Below, piece after piece: positions 17,808 through 25,806 of a DNA stretch of 64,000 bases. The translations under genes and the position numbers were made by a program. Under the pieces are notes generated by a model that did no database searches, was not told the DNA's origin, and was given only the letters and a program-made list of their open reading frames with translations. The DNA lies in the NCBI GenBank assembly GCA_964512145.1, contig CAZEIM010000009.1:1-64000 (forward strand), given 5' to 3'. The first letter of the stretch is position 1, and each line of letters starts with the position of its first letter. This DNA comes from CAYOHR01 sp964512145. Its GTDB lineage: Bacteria; Bacteroidota; Bacteroidia; Flavobacteriales_G; JALEGO01.

Positions 17808-18656
17808 ATGCAATTACACGTTATACATACCGGAAATTTTAAATTAGATGGCGGTGCCATGTTTGGAGTAGTACCTAAAGTAATTTGGAATAAACTAAAC
17901 CCTGCCGATGAACATAATTTATGCACTTGGGCCATGCGTTGCTTATTAATTGAAGATGGCAAAAAATTGATTTTAATTGATACCGGTATTGGAGAAAAAC
18001 AAGATGAAAAATTTTTTAGCCATTATTATTTACATAATACCAAAACATTGGCTCAAGCCTTACATGAAAAAGGTTATTCCTGCAACGATGTTACCGATGT
18101 AATTCTAACACATTTACATTTTGACCATTGTGGAGGTGCGGTATCTAAAAACACACAAAATACCGGATATGAACCGGTGTTTAAAAATGCAGTATATTGG
18201 AGTAATCCTTTGCATTGGGAGTGGGCTACCAAACCAAATGCAAGAGAAAAAGCGTCTTTTTTAAAAGAAAATATTTTACCCATAAAAGAAAGCGGACAGC
18301 TTACCTTTATAGATGAAACCAATCACAATACATTGTTTGAAAAACTCTCCTTTATTTTTGTGAATGGACATACCGAACATATGATGTTGCCTATTATTGA
18401 ATATAAAGGACAAAAGATTATTTATATGGCCGATTTAATACCCTCTGTAGCTCATTTACCTGTGCCTTATGTAATGGGTTATGATACACGTCCATTATTA
18501 ACTTTACAGGAAAAAGAACAAATTCTTTCTCAGGCTCAACAACAAGGAGCTGTACTGTTTTTTGAGCACGATCCAATATACGAATGTTGCACGTTAATGC
18601 AAACTGAAAAAGGTATTAGAGCTGAAAAAACAATGAGACTGGAGGAGATTATTTAG
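17808..18656 (+). CDS. MBL-fold metallo-hydrolase (lactonase-like)
   Basis: 282 residues. The metal motif HxHxDH is present as THLHFDHCGG near residue 104, with a preceding DTGIGEK loop and later histidines (VNGHTEHM, and MADLIPS for the bridging Asp). Overall similarity is to the N-acyl-homoserine-lactonase-like or SoxH-like MBL hydrolases. The substrate cannot be told. The aminotransferase-like gene begins within 75 bases downstream, probably in the same transcript. Confidence 0.85.
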   Translation: MQLHVIHTGNFKLDGGAMFGVVPKVIWNKLNPADEHNLCTWAMRCLLIEDGKKLILIDTGIGEKQDEKFFSHYYLHNTKTLAQALHEKGYSCNDVTDVILTHLHFDHCGGAVSKNTQNTGYEPVFKNAVYWSNPLHWEWATKPNAREKASFLKENILPIKESGQLTFIDETNHNTLFEKLSFIFVNGHTEHMMLPIIEYKGQKIIYMADLIPSVAHLPVPYVMGYDTRPLLTLQEKEQILSQAQQQGAVLFFEHDPIYECCTLMQTEKGIRAEKTMRLEEII

Positions 18657-18729
18657 TTCTAGATTTTTTATTTACGAGAACATTTTTATAAAAACACCAA
18701 TACATATATCTCAAAAAATTGAAAAACGT

Positions 18730-19803
18730 TTGCATGAAGATGCTTTTCGTGTTTTAAAACAACCAAACAATGGTAATATCGATTTTTCTTCCAATGATTA
18801 CTTAGGTTTAACCACTCATCCCGAATTACTCAAAAAAGTACATGTAGCCCTTAGCAAAATAACTAAGTTAGGTTCCGGAGGCTCTCGCTTACTTTCAGGG
18901 AATTCAACATTAGCAGAACAATTGGAAGACAAACTGGCTATGTTTTATAAAGCAGAAACTTGTATAATATTTAACTCGGGGTATGAAGCAAATACCGGCA
19001 TATTATCTTGCATTGCAGGAAAAGGTGATACAATTCTTATGGACGAATATGTACATGCCTCATTAAGAGAGGGCGTACAACTTTCTCAAGCCAAAAGCTT
19101 TAAATTTAAGCACAATTCTACATCGGATCTAATAAAAAAAATTAAAATATCAAAAGGACAGATATTTATTGTATTAGAATCGGTGTATTCCATGGATGGT
19201 GATTTGGCTCCTTTATCTCAAATCGTTAGTATTGCACGTGAGTATGGTGCATATATAGTACTAGATGAAGCGCATGCTACAGGTTTGTTTGGCTCTAACG
19301 GAGAAGGATTGGCTGTAAGCTTAGGACTTGAAAAAAATATATTTGCCCGCATTCATACATTTGGAAAAGCTTTAGGTTTTCAGGGGGCATGTATAGTTGG
19401 AAGCCAAGAGTTGAAAAATTATTTAATTAATTTTTCTAAACCCTTTATTTATTCCACCGCACCATCATTTATTAACCTTATGGTTTGGGATATTATACAT
19501 GAATTTTTGCCCGATTTAGCCATGGAGAGACAACAATTATTAAATAACATTCAATATTTTATTTCTAAAAGTAACTATCCTTTTTCTGCAAATCCAACAC
19601 CTATTCAATATTTATCTATATCAGGTAACACGCTTGTTAAAAAAACTTCCCATTACCTTAATCGTGAAGGAATACAGGTTTTCCCTGTATTAAGTCCAAC
19701 CGTGCCCAAGGGAAAAGAGCGAATTCGCATTAATTTACATGTATTTAATCAACAATCGGATATAGATAAGTTAATAGAAAGGGTTAATCATATTCGCATT
19801 TAA
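18730..19803 (+). CDS. 8-amino-7-oxononanoate synthase / alpha-oxoamine synthase family enzyme
   Basis: PLP enzyme of the AONS/KBL family, which condenses an amino acid with an acyl-CoA; in biotin synthesis BioF joins alanine and pimeloyl-ACP. Conserved parts are FSSNDYLGLTTHPEL, GSGGSRLLSGN, the ESVYSMDGD segment, LDEAHATGLFG, and the PLP lysine in HTFGKALG. The first usable start in frame is the TTG at 18730, but homologous residues seem to continue upstream (TPIHISQKIEKRL, open from 18637 on) with no ATG; an ATA at 18688 lies where a start would be expected. No other bio genes are nearby, so substrate is uncertain; serine palmitoyltransferase-like activity is an alternative. Confidence 0.85.
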   Translation: MHEDAFRVLKQPNNGNIDFSSNDYLGLTTHPELLKKVHVALSKITKLGSGGSRLLSGNSTLAEQLEDKLAMFYKAETCIIFNSGYEANTGILSCIAGKGDTILMDEYVHASLREGVQLSQAKSFKFKHNSTSDLIKKIKISKGQIFIVLESVYSMDGDLAPLSQIVSIAREYGAYIVLDEAHATGLFGSNGEGLAVSLGLEKNIFARIHTFGKALGFQGACIVGSQELKNYLINFSKPFIYSTAPSFINLMVWDIIHEFLPDLAMERQQLLNNIQYFISKSNYPFSANPTPIQYLSISGNTLVKKTSHYLNREGIQVFPVLSPTVPKGKERIRINLHVFNQQSDIDKLIERVNHIRI

Positions 19804-19824
19804 TTCTTTAATTTAGTGTAAATT

Positions 19825-20457
19825 ATGGAACTGCCTTCAAAAATATTAGCTAAAGCTGTTGAACAATTCGCTACATTGCCTGGCGTGGGTTATAAAACCG
19901 CTTTGCGTCTTACGTTACATTTATTGCATCAATCAAAGGATAATATGGAGCAGTTTTACATGGCCTTTAAAGAATTGAATGAACGTATTATTTTTTGTAA
20001 TACTTGTAAAAATATTACTGATAATACAAACGCTGTATGTGATATTTGTAATAACAACACCCGAGATCATTCTGTAATTTGTGTAGTTGAAAACATTAAA
20101 GATTTATTGGCCATTGAAAGAACTACCCAATATAATGGTGTCTATCATATTTTAGGAGGAGTAATTTCTCCTATGGATGGTATAGGTCCTGCGCAATTAA
20201 ATACTGAAAGTTTATTTGAGCGCATTCGCAATAATAATGATATTCGAGAAGTAATTTTAGCTTTACCTACCAGTATGGAGGGAGATACTACCAATTTTTA
20301 TATTTTTAAAAAAACAAAAGAATTTTCGGTTATAATATCTACTTTGGCAAGGGGGATTTCTGTTGGCAATGAAATTGAATATACCGATGAGGTTACCTTG
20401 GGTAGATCGATTGTTCACCGGCAACCATACGAGCAAACCGTTCAAATAAAAGTATAA
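19825..20457 (+). CDS. recR: Recombination mediator RecR
   Basis: 210 residues. RecR works with RecF/RecO to load RecA at single-strand gaps. The helix-hairpin-helix region (LPGVGYKTALRLTLHLL), the four-cysteine zinc finger (CNTCKNITDN, CDICNN), and the Toprim domain (VICVVENIKDLLAIE, HILGGVISPMDGIGP) are all present. It is followed after 7 bases by a glycosyltransferase gene. Confidence 0.97.
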   Translation: MELPSKILAKAVEQFATLPGVGYKTALRLTLHLLHQSKDNMEQFYMAFKELNERIIFCNTCKNITDNTNAVCDICNNNTRDHSVICVVENIKDLLAIERTTQYNGVYHILGGVISPMDGIGPAQLNTESLFERIRNNNDIREVILALPTSMEGDTTNFYIFKKTKEFSVIISTLARGISVGNEIEYTDEVTLGRSIVHRQPYEQTVQIKV

Positions 20458-20464
20458 CCAAAGG

Positions 20465-22390
20465 ATGGATTTAACGGTTGTTATTGTAAACTATAATGTA
20501 AAATTTTTTTTAGAGCAATGCTTACATTCTGTTCTTAAAGCATCCAAAAATTTACAGGTTGAAGTAATAGTGGTAGATAATAACTCAACCGATGGATCAG
20601 TACCATTTATTACTGAAAAATTTAAATCCATTCAAGTTATAGCTAATAAAGAGAATACTGGATTTTCAAAAGCGAACAATCAGGCTATTAATGTAGCTAA
20701 AGGAAGGTATATTTTACTCCTTAATCCGGATACCATTGTAGAGGAGAAAACATTTACAGAGGTGGTGCGCTTTATGGATAAAACTCCCGATGCGGGAGGT
20801 TTGGGGGTTAAAATGATTGATGGAAAAGGAAATTTTTTACCCGAATCTAAACGAGGTTTACCAACTCCCACTACCGCTTTTTATAAAATATTTGGCTTGT
20901 CGGCACTTTTTCCCTATTCTAAAAAATTTAATAAATATTATTTAGGATATTTACCCAACGATGAAATACATGCTGTAGATGTGTTATCGGGTGCATTTAT
21001 GTTGTTAAGAAAAACGGTGATCGATCGTATTGGAATGTTAGATGAAAGCTTTTTTATGTATGGCGAAGATATTGATTTATCATATAGAATTACCCAATCA
21101 GGATATAAAAATTATTATTTTCCAAACACTACTATTATACATTATAAAGGAGAAAGCACCAAAAAGCAAAGCATAAATTATGTAATAGTATTTTATAAGG
21201 CCATGCTAATTTTTGCTAAAAAACATTTTTCACGTGGATTAGGTTCTCGATTGTTGTTATTTTGTATTTCCATAGCGGTTTATTTTAGGGCATTTATTGC
21301 TATTGTAAACCGCTATATTACCAAACAATTTTTTGTATTGGCCGATGTAATTTTTTTAAGCATCGCTTTATTTAGTTTTAAGTATCTGTATCAACAATAT
21401 ACCGGAATACATTACGAAAACATGTCTAATAAAGTATTAGTGTTGTATATAGCAATATGGATTTTAACGAATATATTTTCTGGAGCTTATATAAAGCCTA
21501 TTCGCCTTGAAAAAAGTATGTATTCAACTTTACTGGGCAGTGCTATAATTTTAGTTATGTATAGCTTATTTCCTGAAGATTATCGTTTTTCCAGAGCCAT
21601 TTTATTGTTTGGAATATTTTCGTTTGCTTTATTTATGTATGTAAGTCGAAAATTAGCAAATACTTTACCTATACCTGACTTTAAGTTGTATAAAAAACAC
21701 CACAGAAGAATATTGGTGGTTGCTGATACACACGAAGCAGACAAAATACATCAAAATTTGTTATCTACGTTTTTTAATAAACCCGAATTTATAGGTTTAG
21801 TAAGTGTAAAAAAAGATATTCCCATCGATAATAGTGATTTTATATGCGACATATACAAATTGTCGGAAGCCGTAGAATCATTTAATATTAACGAAGTAAT
21901 ATATTCATCTAAAGACATAAGCTCGACTAAAATTATGGAGTTAATGGTAAGCATACAAAAACCTGAATTAGAGCAAAAAATTGCTCATATCGATAAAAAT
22001 TATATTATAGGTAGTAATTCTATTACTACTACAAATAGTTTGTTTTTTAACAATGTAAAATCTATAGAATCGACTTTTTTTTTACAAAAAAAACGCATTA
22101 ACGATGTAGCACTTAGCATCATTATATTATTATTTTTCCCTCTCTTTGGTTGGTTTATTAAAGATAAAATTTACTGGTTGGTTAGTGCATACGATGTACT
22201 GTGGGGGAAAAAAACCTGGGTAGGTATTCCAAAAAACGAGTTAATATCTATGCCTACTTATGTATTTTCTTGGATACAGAAAATTTCGGGCAACAATACC
22301 AACGAACAAGAAATACAACAAATGTTAGAATATATTAAAAATTATCATTTTTGGCTCGATGCCAGATATATTTTTCAAAAATTATTCTAA
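20465..22390 (+). CDS. GT2 glycosyltransferase fused to a degenerate polyprenyl-phosphate sugar-transferase-like membrane region
   Basis: 641 residues. Residues 1-~240 are a family 2 glycosyltransferase of the rhamnosyltransferase type (TVVIVNYNVKFFLEQCL, VVDNNSTDGS, LLNPDTIVE, MYGEDIDLSYRITQSGYKNY). Then come about five membrane helices (residues ~260-400), a Rossmann-like part (RRILVVADTHEADKIHQNLL), and a last membrane hairpin (ALSIIILLFFPLFGWFI) followed by DVLWGKKTWVG. This order imitates WcaJ-like phosphoglycosyl transferases, but the catalytic core (KFRSM and its Asp-Glu pair) is absent between hairpin and tail. Probably makes a surface glycan at the inner membrane, the second half perhaps acting as a scaffold. 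Confidence 0.8.
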   Translation: MDLTVVIVNYNVKFFLEQCLHSVLKASKNLQVEVIVVDNNSTDGSVPFITEKFKSIQVIANKENTGFSKANNQAINVAKGRYILLLNPDTIVEEKTFTEVVRFMDKTPDAGGLGVKMIDGKGNFLPESKRGLPTPTTAFYKIFGLSALFPYSKKFNKYYLGYLPNDEIHAVDVLSGAFMLLRKTVIDRIGMLDESFFMYGEDIDLSYRITQSGYKNYYFPNTTIIHYKGESTKKQSINYVIVFYKAMLIFAKKHFSRGLGSRLLLFCISIAVYFRAFIAIVNRYITKQFFVLADVIFLSIALFSFKYLYQQYTGIHYENMSNKVLVLYIAIWILTNIFSGAYIKPIRLEKSMYSTLLGSAIILVMYSLFPEDYRFSRAILLFGIFSFALFMYVSRKLANTLPIPDFKLYKKHHRRILVVADTHEADKIHQNLLSTFFNKPEFIGLVSVKKDIPIDNSDFICDIYKLSEAVESFNINEVIYSSKDISSTKIMELMVSIQKPELEQKIAHIDKNYIIGSNSITTTNSLFFNNVKSIESTFFLQKKRINDVALSIIILLFFPLFGWFIKDKIYWLVSAYDVLWGKKTWVGIPKNELISMPTYVFSWIQKISGNNTNEQEIQQMLEYIKNYHFWLDARYIFQKLF

Positions 22391-22399
22391 GTATTTAAA

Positions 22400-22436
22400 A
22401 ATTAATAACATTACTCCAAAAGTAATGTTATTAATT
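22400..22436. terminator. Bidirectional terminator between convergent genes
   Basis: A perfect 16-bp AT-rich stem (arms 22400-22415 and 22421-22436) with the 5-base loop CCAAA lies between the glycosyltransferase and mqnE, reaching into the mqnE stop codon. The stem holds only three G:C pairs, so terminator strength is uncertain. Confidence 0.6.
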
Positions 22437-23586
22437 AATACGTTCTTACATCCTTATCAAAAACGTAATCGCTATAATCTTGGATAATATTATATAAAGT
22501 ATCTCTCTCAACCGGTATTTTTTTGGCTCCTTTAATGAGTTCAACTAATTGTTCAGTTGATAATGCAGGATTTTGCTCCTCAGATCCTGCCATAGAATAA
22601 ATTTTAGTAGAATCATCTATTGTTCCGTCAATATCGTCTACTCCATAGCTTAACGACATTTGTGCTACATCTCTGCCTATCATAGGCCAATAGGCTTTAA
22701 TATGAGCAAAATTATCCATATAAATTCGAGATACTGCATAATTTTTTAAATCTTCAATAACCGATACTTCTGAAATATTAGACATATCGTTATCGTGATT
22801 TCTAAATTTTAAAGGAATAAAAGTATTAAATCCCTTGGTTTCATCTTGTAATGTTCGTAGAGCATTCATATGATGTATTCTATGTTCATACGTTTCAATA
22901 TGACCGTACAACATGGTAGCATTAGATGGTATCCCTAATGTATGGGCAGTTTTATGAATTTCCAACCATTCTTCACCGGTACACTTATCCTTACATATCT
23001 GCTCCCTTATTTCAGAGTGAAAAATTTCTGCTCCTCCACCGGGTAATGAGTTTAGCCCATGATCTTTTAATATTTTTAACCCTTCCTGATAGCTAACTTT
23101 CGCCTTTCTGAACATATACTCCAATTCAACCGCAGTAAATGCTTTTACATGTATTTCTGGCCGAATTTTTTTTATGTTTTGGATTAACTGAGCAAAATAC
23201 ATCAATCCCATTTTTGGATGAACCCCTCCAACAATATGTACTTCGGTAACTGGTTGACCATCGTATTTTTTTACCAAATCATATATTTGTTGTTCACTCA
23301 GCTCCCAAGCATCGTAATTAGTTCTTTCTCTAATTCCTCTTGCATAAGAACAAAATTTGCAATCGAACACGCAAATATTTGTTGGTTCAATATGAAAATT
23401 TCTGTTAAAGAAAACATAGTCGAAAGTCAATTTATTTTTAACAAAATTGGCTAAACTGCCTAAAAAAGAAAGGTTATCAGAATTATATAAAACCAATGCT
23501 TCATCGTCTGTTATTCTACTACCGGAAACTACCTTGTGGGCAATTTCTCTTTCTTTACCATTTGTTTGATGTAAAAAAGAAGTCAT
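22435..23586 (-). CDS. mqnE: Aminofutalosine synthase (radical SAM)
   Basis: 383 residues. MqnE joins SAM-derived adenosyl radical to 3-[(1-carboxyvinyl)oxy]benzoate to make aminofutalosine in the futalosine route to menaquinone. The [4Fe-4S] motif CVFDCKFC (CxxxCxxC) lies near residue 72, and HIVGGVHPKMG, LPGGGAEIF and the tail SYGVDDIDGTIDDSTKIYS are characteristic of MqnE rather than MqnC. Other mqn genes are not in this window. The start codon lies 107 bases from the divergent STAS gene. Confidence 0.93.
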   Translation of the reverse strand: MTSFLHQTNGKEREIAHKVVSGSRITDDEALVLYNSDNLSFLGSLANFVKNKLTFDYVFFNRNFHIEPTNICVFDCKFCSYARGIRERTNYDAWELSEQQIYDLVKKYDGQPVTEVHIVGGVHPKMGLMYFAQLIQNIKKIRPEIHVKAFTAVELEYMFRKAKVSYQEGLKILKDHGLNSLPGGGAEIFHSEIREQICKDKCTGEEWLEIHKTAHTLGIPSNATMLYGHIETYEHRIHHMNALRTLQDETKGFNTFIPLKFRNHDNDMSNISEVSVIEDLKNYAVSRIYMDNFAHIKAYWPMIGRDVAQMSLSYGVDDIDGTIDDSTKIYSMAGSEEQNPALSTEQLVELIKGAKKIPVERDTLYNIIQDYSDYVFDKDVRTY

Positions 23587-23662
23587 AAAAAAATATTGGT
23601 AAACAAAACTACAACCTTAAACACAATTTATAAACATTTTGTTGTAAAATCGTTAAATTAAT

Positions 23663-23670
23663 TATATTTG
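23663..23670 (+). promoter_or_regulatory. STAS gene promoter -7 element (TAtaTTTG)
   Basis: Exact TAnnTTTG with TTTG at 23638-23641, a 21-base spacer, and the ATG 23 bases downstream: the best full-form promoter in this area. Confidence 0.65.
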
Positions 23671-23693
23671 TTATTGCATTTTAAAATTACAGC

Positions 23694-24056
23694 ATGAGTA
23701 TTTCTACTACAAAACATGAAAAGTACGCTTTAGTAAAAGTTGATTTGGAAAAATTAGATGGAACAAAATCTCCAGATTTAAAATCTCAATTTGTCTTATT
23801 AAGTAACGAAGGCGTAAAAAATATTGTATTAGATCTTTCCATGGTTAAATATTCCGATTCATCGGGTTTAAGTGCCATTTTAGTAGCTAATCGTTTATGT
23901 AAAAATGCACAGGGAACGTTTGTTCTTTTTGGCGTACAGCCAAGTGTTATGAAGTTAATTACCATTTCACAACTAGATTCCATTTTAAATATTACCAATA
24001 CCCAAAGCGAAGCAGAGGACTTGGTTTTTATGAATGAAGTTTCCAGTAATTTATAA
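23694..24056 (+). CDS. STAS-domain protein (anti-sigma-factor antagonist type)
   Basis: 120 residues forming a single STAS domain. SMVKYSDSSGLSAILVANRL carries the DSSG motif whose serine is phosphorylated in SpoIIAA/RsbV proteins. In Firmicutes such proteins release a sigma factor from its anti-sigma kinase; no kinase or sigma factor gene is nearby, so the partner is unknown here. From what I know of Bacteroidota, a STAS gene often lies next to rnz; here a T9SS cargo gene is placed between the two. Confidence 0.88.
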   Translation: MSISTTKHEKYALVKVDLEKLDGTKSPDLKSQFVLLSNEGVKNIVLDLSMVKYSDSSGLSAILVANRLCKNAQGTFVLFGVQPSVMKLITISQLDSILNITNTQSEAEDLVFMNEVSSNL

Positions 24057-24061
24057 TTTAA

Positions 24062-24069
24062 TATATTTG
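24062..24069 (+). promoter_or_regulatory. Promoter -7 element (TAtaTTTG) of the T9SS cargo gene
   Basis: Exact TAnnTTTG, beginning six bases after the STAS stop codon and 23 bases before the next ATG. No clear -33 TTG. Suggests the cargo gene has its own promoter. Confidence 0.5.
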
Positions 24070-24092
24070 TTCAACTTTAAACCATTTTTAAT

Positions 24093-24863
24093 ATGAAAAA
24101 AATTTTACTTTTAAGTGCCACGGCATTCATGTTCAACACAGCTGTTAAAGCTCAATTTCCAGATTGTGATCCTATGGGTTTCCCTAGCTCATTACCAACT
24201 CACCCTGATTCTACTTGGATATATCCAGAGGCTTTACCTGATGGTAATGTAAATGTAGATTATTATCAAGTAATTTATATCAAATTTCCTAGTCAAGCAG
24301 AAACAGAAATTGCAGGAACAACATATACAGTAACTATAGATTCAATTAGTTTAAAAAGTGTTACCGGATTACCTTCTGGTTTTTCTAGAAGAACCGATAA
24401 GTATATGAGTGGTGATCGTTGGCCAGGTGGTGCTTATGGTTGTGTAGCTGTATATGGAAATACACCTACAGCTGGATCTTATAACCCAAATATTACCATT
24501 GGTACTAAAATTACAGTTCCTGGTTTAGGTTCTTTCGCTGGTCCTGACACATCTTTCAGCAATTTTACTATCTTTATTAGTCCATGGGCAGTTTCTACAC
24601 AAGATTTTGTTGAAAATGCTATTGCTAAAAATGTGTACCCTAATCCTGCAAACGACCAAGTATTTGTTGAATTAGGTTTAGTTGAAGAAACAACTGAATT
24701 TATTATCACCAACCTTTTAGGGGAGATGGTAGAAAGAAGAATGATTGAAAAAAATCAAGAGAAAATAGCTCTATCTACTTCTCATTTACCAAATGGATTG
24801 TATAATTACACCTTTGTATCTGGTTCAAATACTCAATCCGGAAAACTTACTATAGTACATTAA
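24093..24863 (+). CDS. Secreted protein with type A T9SS sorting domain
   Basis: 256 residues: signal peptide (KKILLLSATAFMFNTAVKA), an unassigned beta-rich central domain with PDCDPMGFPSS at its start, and a C-terminal T9SS type A domain from residue ~180 (VYPNPANDQVFVEL, ITNLLGEMV, LPNGLYNYTF, SGKLTIVH). Such domains direct export through the outer membrane by the type IX system and removal on arrival. The central domain is not recognised. The stop overlaps the rnz start as TAATG, and its apparent terminator lies inside rnz. Confidence 0.88.
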   Translation: MKKILLLSATAFMFNTAVKAQFPDCDPMGFPSSLPTHPDSTWIYPEALPDGNVNVDYYQVIYIKFPSQAETEIAGTTYTVTIDSISLKSVTGLPSGFSRRTDKYMSGDRWPGGAYGCVAVYGNTPTAGSYNPNITIGTKITVPGLGSFAGPDTSFSNFTIFISPWAVSTQDFVENAIAKNVYPNPANDQVFVELGLVEETTEFIITNLLGEMVERRMIEKNQEKIALSTSHLPNGLYNYTFVSGSNTQSGKLTIVH

Positions 24864-25774
24864 TGCATCTTACATTTACAGTTTTAGGTAGTGGCTCTGC
24901 TTTACCAACTGTAAATAGAAATCCCACCGCTCATTTGCTAAATGCAAATGAGCGTTTTTTTTTGTTAGACTGTGGTGAAGGTACGCAAATTCAGCTCAGA
25001 AAATACAAAATTCGAATTCAAAAGATTGAAAAAATATTTATTACACATTTACATGGTGATCATTACTTTGGTTTAATAGGATTGCTCAATACGTTTCAGT
25101 TATTAGGAAGAAACAAACCACTAGATATTATTGGTCCAAAAGGACTAGAGGAAATTATTAAACTACAACTAAAACTCTCTAAAAGTCGTTTAGAATACCC
25201 CTATATATTTTATGAATGGGACAACTCAAATCATGAAGTGTTATGGGAAGAAGAGGATATAAAAATAGAAAGGTTTCCTTTACTACACAGAATACCTTGT
25301 TGTGGATATAATTTTATTATTAAACAAACTAAGCTAAAAATTAATACTGAAAACATACTCAAATAGAACATCCCTCAAATTGAGTTAGGGAATATACAAA
25401 AAGGAAAAGATTATACAGATGAGGTTGGTAATATTATTTCTAATCACTTATTAACGCTATCATCACAACCCGAAATAAAATTCAGCTATTGTACAGATAC
25501 TGCATATCAAGAAGATATTATTCCGTATATTACAAATGCTAAGTTGCTTTATCATGAGGCGACCTTTATTGAAAAAGACCTGCAAAGAGCAACAGAAACT
25601 TACCACAGTACAGCAAAACAAGCGGCTAAAATAGCCTTAATGGCTAAAGTAAATCAACTAGTTATTGGCCACTTTTCGGCTCGATATAAAAATACCAATC
25701 TATTTTTAGAGGAGGCAACAGGCATCTTTAAAAATACTCTGTTGGCAGAAGAAGGAAATACATACAGCGCTTAA
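24863..25774 (+). pseudogene. rnz: Ribonuclease Z, interrupted by an in-frame TAG
   Basis: RNase Z cuts the 3' trailer from tRNA precursors that lack an encoded CCA. The frame runs from ATG 24863 to 25774 (304 codons including stop, the normal length) but codon 168 is TAG (25364-25366). Both halves are well conserved: GSGSALPTVNRNPTAHLL, the metal motif THLHGDHYFG (H62, H64, D66, H67), then after the stop KFSYCTDTAY, YHEATF, YHSTAKQAAKIA and IGHFSARY, which hold further catalytic residues. So the break is recent, an assembly error, or read through. An intrinsic-terminator-like hairpin also lies in codons 22-34. TAG is used as a normal stop by other genes here, so codon reassignment is unlikely. 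Confidence 0.85.
24928..24963 (+). terminator. Intrinsic terminator inside the rnz coding region
   Basis: Arms CGCTCATTTGC (24928-24938) and GCAAATGAGCG (24944-24954) form a perfect 11-bp stem with a 5-base loop, followed at once by nine T (24955-24963). It lies 65 bases into rnz and 65 bases past the stop of the T9SS gene, and encodes residues 22-34 of rnz in frame. Confidence 0.75.
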
Positions 25775-25806
25775 TCTAAACTACCTGTATGCAAATTAAT
25801 TTAATA

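Noticed and set aside
25544..25774. A separate 76-residue gene beginning MLYHEATF
   Set aside because: It is in the same frame as the first part of rnz and carries the C-terminal RNase Z motifs, so it is the second half of the interrupted gene and not an independent one.
24863..25774. Recoding of TAG as an amino acid in this organism
   Set aside because: Several intact genes here end in TAG at the right length (for example 18654-18656 and 44202-44204), so TAG is an ordinary stop.
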